The position numbers and the translations under genes were made by a program. Below are positions 46,064 to 56,341 of a stretch of DNA of 64,000 bases, piece after piece. Numbering within the stretch: the first letter of the stretch is position 1; the number at the start of each line of letters is the position of its first letter. The notes beneath the pieces were generated by a model. That model ran no database searches. It saw only the letters and a list, made by a program, of their open reading frames with translations, and was not told the DNA's origin. The DNA comes from Neoechinorhynchus agilis (taxonomy: Eukaryota; Acanthocephala): assembly GCA_051530055.1 (NCBI GenBank), contig CM121342.1:9982001-10046000 (forward strand). Direction: 5' to 3'.

Positions 46064-47794
46064 TTAGGCGTCCCCTATTCTCTGATAATAGACTGCCTTC
46101 TCTTGACCGTCCTCGCCAATCAATTTTGTCACTGTGCTGCTGCCAAGGCTCCAACTTGCAACGTGATCGGCAACCACAAATGGCCCACTGTAATCTCGTA
46201 TCCTTGACGATCCAAGCCGGCTATAGACTCTAAGATTAGTTCTTGGCCTTACAATGATTTGTCCGGGCTGGTTATTTGAACCATTTGAGCCGATGATTGA
46301 TGAGAAATAGAAAACTATTTCTGGTTGTTGATCGATTTTTCTACGTAAACACCATCCTCTCATGTCCTGCTCTCGATTGGCAGAAGTGTTAGCCAACAAA
46401 ATAAAAGAACCACTCGGATCTATTTCATCAATAAAAATAGGCCCGCGAGCTGATTTATGCACTGATATCCTTTCAGCTTTCATCGAACTTTTCCAATCAG
46501 AATCCATTGATCCATTATGAATTCCTCCTGCTAGGCGAATTTCTTCACCTTCAAGAAGTCGTCTGTATGTATTAATTTCAAATCGAAGACTAACATTGCT
46601 CTCCATGGCAGTTGAAAGAGCTTGTTCGCGATCCGAAATCTCCGCCTTAACTCTGTATATTTCAGCTTCCTTTTCAGAATCTTCTCTCATTTGTTCAGAT
46701 CGTAACCGATCATACATGTCTTCGATCTCCCTAAGACGTGATTCGAGGTCAATGCGCTCCTTTTGCAGCTCACCCAGCTCTTGTCGGCTTTGGGCAATGT
46801 CAGACCTAAGATTAGAAGTTACTTCGTGACGATCACCACCATTTAATTGCCGGAGTTCTTGGTATTTTCGGTACTCTTCGGTTACTTGCTCCTTAATCTC
46901 TTCAGTTTTTACTTTGTAATATTCCTCCATTTCAATCTGTTGGGCACGATTCAACTGATCGAAATCACGCCGTATGTCAGAAATAGCTTTTGTAAGCTCA
47001 GCGCGATAAAACTGACTGGTGTCTATGCTTGGGACACATAGTGCTTTAAGTTCATTAATTTCATCTTCATGGACAGCCCTAAGAAAAGAAAGTTGATCCT
47101 CGAGAGTTTGAAGATCGTTTTGAAGTTGAACTCTAGCAAGCGATTCTGAGTCCAGATCGTTCTTTACCTGCTCCATTTGTTCGATTAATCTTTCCATTTC
47201 CGCCCTATATCTATTAAGATCATCCACCAAATCCCGATATTTTGATTCTAGCAGAGTGATTTCATTAGTCAACGAATCCCGTAGTTGACTTAGGCCACTT
47301 AACTTCTGCTGATCACTCAGTACAGAATCATTATCAAAATCAATTTGACGTTTGATCATATCACAATCATACATAGCTCGCTTCATACGAAGTTCCATGA
47401 GCGCCTTATCCTTTGTAGCTTCGTCTATTTGACGACGTAAAGCGATTAAATCTGAGTCGAATTGATCCCTAACACGGCCACTTTCGAACCCCCATTTCGC
47501 TCGAACTCCGTCGAGGTCCTCTTCCAATTTCTTGTTTTGACCTTCAAGGTACCTTACACGGCCTAAATAAGTTGCAAATTTTGTGTTCAACTCTTGAAGT
47601 TCACGTTTGTCATCTTCACATTGGGACATCATTGTTTTCATTGCTCCCATTGGCTTGCTGGGACCGTTAGCGTTTACCATACCATTTGGCAAATCCGTTT
47701 CAGCGAACTTTTCACGGACGCCTCGTTCAATCACCGTTCGACGGACTATGCTTTCCAAGGGTGCTGTAGACACTGCAGGTTGTACCGCTGCCAT
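46064..47794 (-). CDS. Cytoplasmic intermediate filament protein
   Basis: About 576 residues from the ATG at 47794 (MAAVQPAVSTAPLESIVRRT). The short head is followed by the rod: coil 1A has LNTKFATYLGRVRYLEGQNK, the IF entry consensus; coil 1B and coil 2 run on as continuous heptads; the rod ends at EINTYRRLLEGEE, the helix-termination consensus. The tail holds a lamin-type Ig-fold domain (PIFIDEIDPSGSFILLANTS..., ending GEDGQEKAVYYQRIGDA). A lamin-like tail and long coil 1B are the protostome arrangement. No nuclear-localisation signal or CaaX box is present, so it is cytoplasmic and not a lamin. It provides mechanical strength to epithelia in nematodes and other protostomes. The whole coding region is in one open frame without introns, unlike its neighbours. 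An in-frame extension upstream to 47884 lacks support. Confidence 0.92.
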   Translation of the reverse strand: MAAVQPAVSTAPLESIVRRTVIERGVREKFAETDLPNGMVNANGPSKPMGAMKTMMSQCEDDKRELQELNTKFATYLGRVRYLEGQNKKLEEDLDGVRAKWGFESGRVRDQFDSDLIALRRQIDEATKDKALMELRMKRAMYDCDMIKRQIDFDNDSVLSDQQKLSGLSQLRDSLTNEITLLESKYRDLVDDLNRYRAEMERLIEQMEQVKNDLDSESLARVQLQNDLQTLEDQLSFLRAVHEDEINELKALCVPSIDTSQFYRAELTKAISDIRRDFDQLNRAQQIEMEEYYKVKTEEIKEQVTEEYRKYQELRQLNGGDRHEVTSNLRSDIAQSRQELGELQKERIDLESRLREIEDMYDRLRSEQMREDSEKEAEIYRVKAEISDREQALSTAMESNVSLRFEINTYRRLLEGEEIRLAGGIHNGSMDSDWKSSMKAERISVHKSARGPIFIDEIDPSGSFILLANTSANREQDMRGWCLRRKIDQQPEIVFYFSSIIGSNGSNNQPGQIIVRPRTNLRVYSRLGSSRIRDYSGPFVVADHVASWSLGSSTVTKLIGEDGQEKAVYYQRIGDA

Positions 47795-48640
47795 CTTTAA
47801 AAACCCAAAAGATATTGAGAACTTCTTTAAATAAGTAGGCACACAAGCATGCTCAATGTGAACGTGTTGTTTTACTTTCCTCACGTGACTACAATGAATT
47901 CGTGAAGCAGGAAAGGCGGTGCCAACTCCTCTATGTCACCACTATCAGAACACTTGATGAAATGTAACTCCGGAAAAAAATTCGTGCTTCTCGTCCACAA
48001 AAATTTACATTACTCAGCTTAGCTCTTTTGGAAACCAAACCCGCAAAGTAAAAAAGTACACTTGCGTCTCGTGTTTGAATCTATAAAAGCACTATTTTTT
48101 CTATCACAGCGACAATTGACAAGCAGACTTGAGATAATGGACAATCTGTCTCAATTACTTCATTGAGACATCATCAAAAACGACAATATGTCAAAGAACA
48201 TTGGACCTTATCATATATAACCTTGAACCTCATAATAGTATTCGGGTTCCGTAAAGCAACAGGTAACGGATAGATTTTATTAAATGCACTTTTGCTTAAA
48301 TGAAAGTAAAAAGGATCCCATAAAATCGGGAAAAGAAATAAAGATGACTAATCAAATATATCAGAAGACGAGGCATGGCAGCAGCAGTAAAGATTCTTTG
48401 ACATCAACGAGAATCTGACCTATTCGCCTTTGTATGTTCCCCCAAGCCATTGTTCCTCTACCAACTGTCATCGTGCATTTCCTACGGTCTCGTAAATGTA
48501 CATTCTCAACGGCGGGAGACCGAGAGATGTGGAGACGACAATATACTCCTTCCTTTAGTATGCATCTGTCGCCATCTATACGAGGAAGAGAGAGTTAAAG
48601 GGACGTATCTAAACACCTGTCCGGTTATGCAACTCCGGTT
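47795..48640. other. Upstream region of filament gene
   Basis: Probable promoter side of the filament gene; no clear element was pinned down. An open frame at 48450-48640 leads into the triplicated segment and may include part of the same unknown gene. Confidence 0.4.
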
Positions 48641-49219
48641 AATGAAGTCCACGTGGACGGCGATCATTACGGGGACTTTACTGATATGGTCAATATGCTG
48701 AAGCACGGAAATGGTGGCGAGAAAGTTTATGAAATCCAATCAACCGGTCAAAAGATATCTGATTTCGTACAAATACAATGAAGAACAAGTTTAAATTATA
48801 AATTTAAAAATTAATATTCATCCTTTTCTCCGATTAATGAAGTCCACGTGGACGGCGATCATTACGAGGGCTTTACTGATATGGTCAATATGCTGAAGCA
48901 CAGAAATGGTGGCGAAAAAGTTTATGAAATCCAATCAACCGGTCAAAAGATATCTGATTTCGTACAAATACAATGAAGAACAAGTTTAAATTATAATCTA
49001 CAAAATTAATATTCATCCTTTTCTCCGATTAATGAAGTCCACGTGGACGGCGATCATTACGGGGACTTCACTGATATGGTCAATATGCTGAAGCACGGAA
49101 ATGGTGGCGAAAAAGTTTATGAAATCCAATCAACCGGTCAAAATATATCTGATTTCGTACAAATACAATGAAGAACAAGTTTAAATTATAATCTACAAAA
49201 TTAATATTCATCCTTTTAA
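48641..49219 (+). repeat. Three 195-bp tandem copies of a coding 3' end
   Basis: Copies start at AATGAAGTCCACGTGGACGG at 48641, 48836 and 49031, period 195. Each keeps the same 48-codon open stretch beginning NEVHVDGDHYGDFTDMVNML and ending QKISDFVQIQ before TGA, and then an AT-rich tail with AATTAATATTCATCCTTTT. Differences are few (one changes GGDF to RGLY-like context in copy 2). The family is unknown to me. Copy 1 is preceded by in-frame DVSKHLSGYATPV. Confidence 0.85.
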
Positions 49220-50458
49220 TATTTTGTACTTTTCCGCGTAGAACTTCTTCAGAATTACTTGAAAGTTTATTAGTCATACTTGCAAGCTTGTGTTTAGAAA
49301 TCTCACATGCAAGCGTAAAAGACTAAATATCAAATCATTTTACGTTATTTTGTTCTCATTAAAACCAGTCAGTTGAAATACATTTTGAAATGTTCTTATC
49401 GTCACGAATCGCAACAGTTCTGAATACGTAACTTTCTTAGAGCAGCTCACTGAATGTCGACACTCGGAGCTGTCTAGTATTTTAAGTTAGCTTCGATCAA
49501 TTCTTGGCCTTACAAAGGAAATTACTTGGATGCCAAAATACAACTCTTTAAACAGTCTGCATACTAAGATTATTAGAAATGTAAATTATAATGGATTTGA
49601 ATTGGATTTCGAATGCGGTATTTTGTCGGACACTATGAGGAAATTAGTAAAAATGTGTTTAAGGAAACAGAATTATATTTACATCGATGTTGAAGGCATT
49701 GTAAGATAACATTTTAACAACGTTCTCGTTAAGTTACAACAAAGCTCGCCCCTGCTTCCCTTTGGATTCACAGAAAATTCGATAACTGTAGCAGTCGTGA
49801 ATTGTGTCGAGACCATAAAATTATTTATGGCATCAATGAATTTGCGTTTCGAAATTTCGTACACAAAATCCAAGCAAGATTATTCAAAGGAAACAGAAGA
49901 CTAAAGAAGTACTTATTATAGGAAATTAAGTATTACCTTAGCTCGAAACTCAACTGGAATATGTCTCCAGCTATTGCCGTTTTCTATATGCAATTCTGCT
50001 CATTTTTATTTCACCATTAAAATTAATTTATTTGATTTTTTTTAATGTATAAAACTTTGACCTTCGGTTGAGAAAAAAATTTGACTACTGGTGAGACATT
50101 CCAATAAAAGTATATTTATACCCCACTTAAAATCAAAGTATCAGTTCAATAAATTGTAATAACAACATATATTATATATGTAAAATTATGCGTCTTTTTA
50201 CTAATATAATCAACATTTGAAGATTTTAGTTGTTCCTGATTATTACATCCCTTCCTCGGTTAAAATGTTTTCCTTTTTGGCATGAAGCCGCACCGAGAAA
50301 AACTTTAAAGCCGAGGAAGGGATGTAATAGTCTGAATCGATAGAACCAGGTTGCTAGTAACATTTAAGAATTATAGTTATGCATTCAAAAACATAAATTA
50401 TTAAGTTAAAGGCATTGATTTTGCGCTTTGAACATAGATTTTAATTCAACGCTTTAAT
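49220..50458. other. Intergenic with perfect-arm hairpin
   Basis: No gene recognised; a 64-codon minus-strand frame at 49679-49873 is unsupported. The hairpin at 50242-50328 is listed separately. Confidence 0.45.
50242..50328. repeat. Hairpin with ~24-bp arms
   Basis: ATTACATCCCTTCCTCGG at 50242 and CCGAGGAAGGGATGTAAT at 50311-50328 are exact inverses; the arms extend a few more bases with one bulge (GTTAAAA/TTTAAAG). The loop is about 38 bp. It could be a tiny MITE or a structured RNA. Confidence 0.75.
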
Positions 50459-52815
50459 TCACTCAATTATCAAAGTAGGAAATCCTGTTTCTGCATCAAA
50501 TGATTTATCGTCCAACCATTTTTTAACGTCAAAATTTGCTCCCAAATCAATGCTTTCCGCTTCAATGTGAACATGATGGACGAACCATTTTTCGGTACTG
50601 TTACTTTCCAACCATAACTTCACTCTAATAATATTCATGCCGATTATTGGCCCTTCTATCTCAAAAACATCCACAGTGTTCTTTTTAAAGGGTTGCTTGT
50701 TTGTCGTACTGTCTTTTAATGGAATATTTTCAAAACTATCCTTATCGCCATACAAAGAAATAAAGACATTTACTTCGGAATTCTTGATTCCACCATCACC
50801 AGTCCTTATTTCTATTTTATATTTTACATTTTTATCATTTCTTAACTCGCTTTTTTGCTGACTTTCATTCTTTAATTGTTTTGACTCAATAGTATTGCCC
50901 GTCGTTTGATCTTAAAAGGAATATGAAACCTATGCGAATCCATTGTGCACTTTATAAATACCGGAAATATCAGATTCGTCCATAGACGGAGCAGGTTTTT
51001 CCAGTGCTTGTTTGGATGATGTTTTCGACAATTTTCTTTTTAACTCTAAAAATAAAAAGAGATGCCAAAATTTCATGAAACATAATACATACTTTTGCTT
51101 AACTTGGTGAATATATTATCTTTTTTATGGGACTTACTTTTTTCGGATTCATTTCCATCAGAATGATCATCCCTGGATGTTGATTTTGAACTCTTTTTTT
51201 CCCGTTGAGGTGGTTTCTGTGTGCTTGTATCTATCAAGGAGATAGGAAAGATGCGAGTACATCAAGCAATTTATTCTGCTCACCTTCGACACTATCAGTT
51301 TCAGATAAATGTTCCTCTACTAAAAATAATGATTAGATAAATGTTCTAATAAGTTACATTAAAAAATATAGACTTCTTAAGTGCACTGCTACAGATTAAC
51401 CGAAAATAAGGAACAATTCCCTTTAATCGCTGTTCTATTGGTAGCTTAAAGTAAACATTTCACCTATTAAATCGTAGGCCAAATTTCCTAATTATCTTAC
51501 ATTCTTCGTTCTCTTGACCATCCGGACTCTCATTTTGGAAAAACAACTTTTTAATCGATCCATCCTTTTCAGTTGGTGAAATGATTGAATGTACATCGAA
51601 TCTGCGATTATCGACTTAATAGTTCTATAACTGACGACAAAGCTTACAATAAATATCGCTCCTCCGTTTCCTCATGCCAAAACACTTCAATCGTTTCTAT
51701 ACTCCATTCTTCAATATAATCATTAGGATGCCTTAGTTCAACTTTTTCAATATCTTTTAGTTTTTTGGCTGTAAAAGTAGTTGTAATTTTAGAATTGGGC
51801 TCAATGATTTGACTGGATGCAGAAGATGAATTGATATTCACATATTGTGTTGAATTTTGGTAATCGAACAGTTTTAAAAGTATAAGCGTTGACTGATAAT
51901 CTCCTTTTGTCTTTAGTGCAATTGATCCTACTGTTACCACTATTCCATATTCAACGACTATTAGAAAGATGTGAATATTTGAATTCGATTAAGGAAACAT
52001 TACCTTCGTCGATATCGGAAACTAGATTAGATCTTCTGAAAAAATATAGAGTAAATTCGACTTTTTCTCTTAAAAAATACCAACTTTCGCTCTTCGGCTT
52101 TCTGTTCATATTCTCCATTCAAGTTCTGCAAAGCTTTCAATACTTGAGTCATAGATAAGAACACACTCTCGCAAACCGGTAGTACCAGCGCAGTCTGCCC
52201 TATTTTCTCGATTAAATCGAAACCATTGTACACATGGTCGAGTTTTGATTTCAGATCAACTAATAAGTCTTTAATATCTTGAACACCTTCCATATCCTTC
52301 AGCTCATTTGAATTTAAAACAACATAGAGTTGCTCATTGAAACGCAAACGAGCTTCATGTGCACCTGAACACAGTTGTACACTTAAATCCGGCTTAGTTC
52401 GTCTTAGAGCATTTAATTGTCGAACAGATCTTGTTACTGATTGACAACACGTATCGATTTCATGTTTAGCTTGATCAATTTTATCTGAAACCCCAACTCG
52501 AACGGTGCATCCTGCATCTTTGAGAAATTTGGTCCGTCTTTGTGAGAGCTTACATTCTTCTTTTTGCTTGTATAAATGTGCAGTCGATTCATTTTCCGCC
52601 AAAATCTCCAGTTCTTCTCTTATTTGAGCTTTTTCGACTTCTTTGCTTGCATTAAGTTTATAATTTTGCTCAGCATCCACTCGACTCCGTTCGTCTTCTA
52701 AAGAAGCAAATTGAAAGTGGATATCAAGAGACGTTATGCAATGAAAACAAGTGTTGGTCAAATGAGTAGAGGTTCGAAATAAACGGACAACCATCAGGTT
52801 CGCTTCGTCTGACAT
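50459..52815 (-). CDS. Coiled-coil protein with two PLAT domains
   Basis: Multi-exon gene. The ATG at 52815 (MSDEANLMVVRLFRTSTH) begins a mostly helical, charged N-terminal region of about 240 residues. Exon 1 ends at 52085 in phase 2; a 49-bp GT-AG intron (52036-52084) leads to a 32-bp exon 52004-52035 (RSNLVSDIDE) and, after another short intron, to the exon from 51957 (VVEYGIVVTVGSIALKTKGD). That exon and the last exon (about 50459-50910: YKIEIRTGDGG...NVFISLYGDKD...IPLKDSTTNKQPFKKN...FEIEG) each carry a PLAT/LH2 beta-sandwich pattern, a domain that binds membranes or partner proteins. In between are Ser/Lys/Glu-rich linkers in small exons (about 50990-51560). I know no family with this exact order; it could be distantly LOXHD1-like. 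Middle exon joins are unresolved. Confidence 0.65.
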
Positions 52816-53510
52816 TTCCAAGCTATTAAATTCTCAACTGTACATCCAGTTAGTACAAAACATTTATCTAGTTGCTATGACAACGACGTAGCTCTAAGAT
52901 TTTGAATGGACTGGGTTTTCTTATAAAATTCTATTTTAAACATTTAATCAGGATCCACGGAAATCGTTCACTGGAGATTATGACCATCACCAAAGAGTTT
53001 AAAGCACTTTTTCTAGGCCATTCCATTCAATGGTGCTAACAATATACGCCCTCCCGATGGAATTTTTGATTTTTATTTTATCTATGTGACAACTACAAAC
53101 CATGAAACCTTTGATGTTTCAAACAAAGTTTAAAGAATTTCACAAACGAATATTTCTAAAGAGGAAGGAACAAGCTTAGCATTTGAAAATGATAAATCCG
53201 AGTAAACTTCTTTTTGATTGCTCTATTTGCTTAATTGAAAACAATCAAGCATAATTTTCACAAAAATCCGACCGATTAATTTTTTACAGTTTTGTTTATC
53301 CAATGCCAAACATGTACTCATCCATAATATTCGCAAAATCTAAACAAAATTCAAAATAAAGCTGCTTGGATATTTTTTTATTTGTTTAAGTGCTCAATCA
53401 CAAACATTCGACCATCAAAACTTCCTGCAAGTTTCAAAAAAATCCTCAAACGAATGCTTCAAAAGTGAAGAACATTCGCGGAAATATTCATAATAAAAAT
53501 AGTCAAAATT
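52816..53510. other. Intergenic, PLAT gene to Josephin gene
   Basis: AT-rich; nothing recognised beyond a short unsupported open frame at 53390-53578. Confidence 0.45.
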
Positions 53511-54218
53511 TTATTCATGAGCATCATCAAGAACAACCACAGCAAATACATGGCAATCTTCCTGCTGGGAAATATTAATTAAAAAGTCCACTACTGCCTG
53601 TCGGTCACCGATGGTCTCTGGCTTAGTTAAAGCCGAATTTAAATTATACCAAACATTTGCAATATCCCGAATGGCGAACCAGTGCCGACTGCTGTAGTGG
53701 GTAAGACTGCTCCACCAAGATTTTTTACTTCTAACATTTAGTATAAATCCAAGGAGCGCTTGATTCCGACCGATAATATAATCATCTATACGCTTTCTGA
53801 GTTCCAACTCGTTTCGTCGGTCTAACCAAACCATATCATAGCCTAATTCACGGAGTACTATAGCAATACAATTTACGGGAATGGATTAAAAAGAACACGA
53901 TTCCCCCACTATTAATGCCATTCGTCTCGCGTACATCATAATTCCCTGCTAAACCCGTTAATCGGATCGCGTTTGACCACCATCCTTCGTCTTTGTCGTT
54001 AAGCGCTCCCGTAGACTTTCTAATATCCTCGCTCACTTTTTTAAGTCGCTCGCAACTCACTGCATCAGGTTGTTGTAAGGCAGTTTAACACAATAGAAGA
54101 TTAAAATTTGTGTTTAACTGTTCTTTAAGAGGTTATTGATTGTATGTTTGGCACATAGTCGTTGCGATTGTCGTTCATGATAGATTAAAGTTTCATTGTT
54201 TTCTTGTTCTGCACTCAT
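53511..54218 (-). CDS. Josephin-domain deubiquitinase (JOSD1/2-like)
   Basis: Cysteine protease that removes ubiquitin. The ATG at 54218 gives MSAEQENNETLIYHERQ, then the catalytic Cys22 in SQRLCAKHTINNLL. An intron whose acceptor TGATGCAG ends near 54062 joins LLKN to MSCERLKKVSEDIRKST. Then GLAGNYDVR (family block TGNYDVN), another short intron, LGYDMVWLDRR, a RNQALLGFILNV strand, the catalytic His in SSRHWFAIRD, and YNLNSALTKPETIGD with the third active-site position. The protein stops at 53511 after VFAVVVLDDAHE. It is essentially a lone Josephin domain without ubiquitin-interacting motifs or polyQ, hence JOSD1/2-like rather than ataxin-3. All active-site residues are present. Confidence 0.88.
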
Positions 54219-55331
54219 TGATAAAGGTCTAAAAAAGATATTGTTAGTCTGGGACGCACTTATCGGAGCATTTTTTGATAAGTCTGAGCACAACACGCGG
54301 CGTTTTCCGATAGGAATCATTGATAAAGATTCAGCACTTGGAAAAAATAGCGAATGTCTAATCGATTGCGTTTTTTCCTTTTGTGTGTATGTAAGGATGT
54401 ATGAAAACAAACGCTCATGTATGAGCGTCGTTCAATGCTGTAACATGTTATTGACATCACCAATATTTCTAAACAATGCAATCGCTGAAAACATTTATTC
54501 GATATCATGGTCGATTAGTAAATACTCGCTCTTCTTTTTCGTTAATTCTTTGAGTGAAGGATGGAAGGAGTGCTCATTGGGGAGCTTTGAGATTAGCTCC
54601 AAACTCAGGCACTTCACTCGTTCCAATTAAAAATAAAGCAAACACAAGAACATGGAAGGATACAAACCAATTGAGAGTTTATAGTATGTACGACTGCAGT
54701 AAATAAATGGTCTATTAGCAACCTAGGCTTATTTAAAACCAATTTTTTGGAGTTTATTAAAGAATGCCACAAAGTGAGCGTTTATTCAAGCGGAGTTCAT
54801 GACGAATCAACGCTAATGCTAATTTTAGCGAAAGTAAAATATATATAGGGTTTTAAATTTTCATTCATTTGATAATATTATCGGTTTCAAATTTAAAAGT
54901 TTGACGAATACTATCTTTGAAGCACTCTGTGGAACTACCTCACTGAGTTGCACCTCTCTGTGAGTGTGTGTCATGAGTTAAAGATAACTACTTCGAAGCT
55001 AGAAAGTGGTACGTTGTGTTCATATACACAATCTCTCTTCGATATACAATAGATCAAAAATATTCAACATTGATTTAAATAAATAATTTCTACTAATAAA
55101 TTTTACAGGTTAGAAACACAAATTAAACTGTTCACACACAAGCACAAAATCATGCATTTGGATATGAACCAAAAAATCGCAAGATAGAGGCGCTTTTAAG
55201 TTATTTTCGGTCAATGACTCAATTTTACGCATGATAATTATCGCATCTCCTTTTTTTAAAAAATAAAAAAAGATAATGATGTGACTCGCAAAAACATAAA
55301 TTGGTGTGAGAATTCTGATTTGGAAACCGGG

Positions 55332-55340
55332 TATAAAAAA
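55332..55340 (+). promoter_or_regulatory. TATA-box-like element
   Basis: TATAAAAAA, preceded by GG, lies 54 bp upstream of the ATG at 55386. The spacing would allow a start site near 55362 and a short leader. Confidence 0.4.
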
Positions 55341-55385
55341 CCACTCAAAGAATTTATCTCACTTAATTCTTAGTACTACTCGAAA

Positions 55386-55466
55386 ATGGTTCAACTTGTT
55401 GAAAAAGGATGCCTTAGTCTTCTTTTCCTCATTTTATTCTCTTACTATCCGGTTCTCTTTTTGTAG
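55386..55466 (+). CDS. Possible secreted-peptide first exon, 26 codons
   Basis: MVQLVEKGCLSLLFLILFSY continues for six more residues (ending YPVLFL) to a stop. It has a charged start, a strong hydrophobic core and a TATA box upstream, which looks like a signal peptide exon. GGTTCTCTTTTTGTAG at its end resembles splice-site sequence but is too short to be an intron. No continuation was recognised, so this may be a decayed or unresolved gene. Confidence 0.25.
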   Translation: MVQLVEKGCLSLLFLILFSYYPVLFL

Positions 55467-56341
55467 CTAATGCGACATTAAACTTTCATTAATTAAACTT
55501 AAACGGTTCGGCATTTTACTTGCGATAGTCCACAAAAACGCGAAGATTGAAATGCATATTGAACTTCATCATTAGAATTTAGCGAAAAAAACTATTATGG
55601 AGCATTGAAAGCTTTAAAAAAACTCGGATGATACTTGTTTTCGATTTTTCATTCCCTGTTCTAACGAAGCATGTATATGACTTTAGTACCGTCGGAAATT
55701 CTCAAGGGATACTTTTAATTCGATAATGCACTGTAGACGAAATGTTAGATAGAGATTAAACGCATTTTATGGGATCTGCGAACAAATCGGAATAGATAGT
55801 TTAAATGAACGTTGCTTTAGCATTTAAATATGATCGTAATTACTGACAATCATTTCGTGATTAAAAACGCATTCATGGCAGCGAAAATGGAAAACTCGTT
55901 CAATAAAATTTATGTCTCACTAGGAAATGTGCAGCCTAAAGAACTTAAAGTTAGTTAAAAAAATTTCAATTGTGGAATTAAAGATTATAAAAGAAAGGAA
56001 TAAACCTGAAGGCGAAAACGTTTTCGGTTTGGTCGCAGATCTTCGTTAAAACAAAGTGCATCTTCATTACTGTTTCATTAGCGAAAGTCTTTTTCTCCCA
56101 ATTAAAACACAATCTGAAATCTTTCCTTTTAAGCATTCAGGCGGTAATTTCCATTTGAAGGCAAGCATTATCGAAACTATTAGGCGATATGAAAGTTGCA
56201 AGGCATAATTTTTCGTATTAGAAAATTAAACTTTTGTAAATTAAAAAAAGAGAAGGTTTTGACCGAAAATTTTATGTGCATAATGTGTTTTCCATAGACG
56301 GCCCATAAAAACAAAATTCTTAAGCAAGAGACAAATCACGG

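Larger units (their letters stand above)
54219..56341. other. Intergenic, about 2.1 kb
   Basis: AT-rich DNA without a recognised gene apart from the TATA plus signal-peptide-like frame at 55332-55466. A minus-strand frame continuing from the Josephin gene to 54410 lacks support as coding. Confidence 0.45.
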
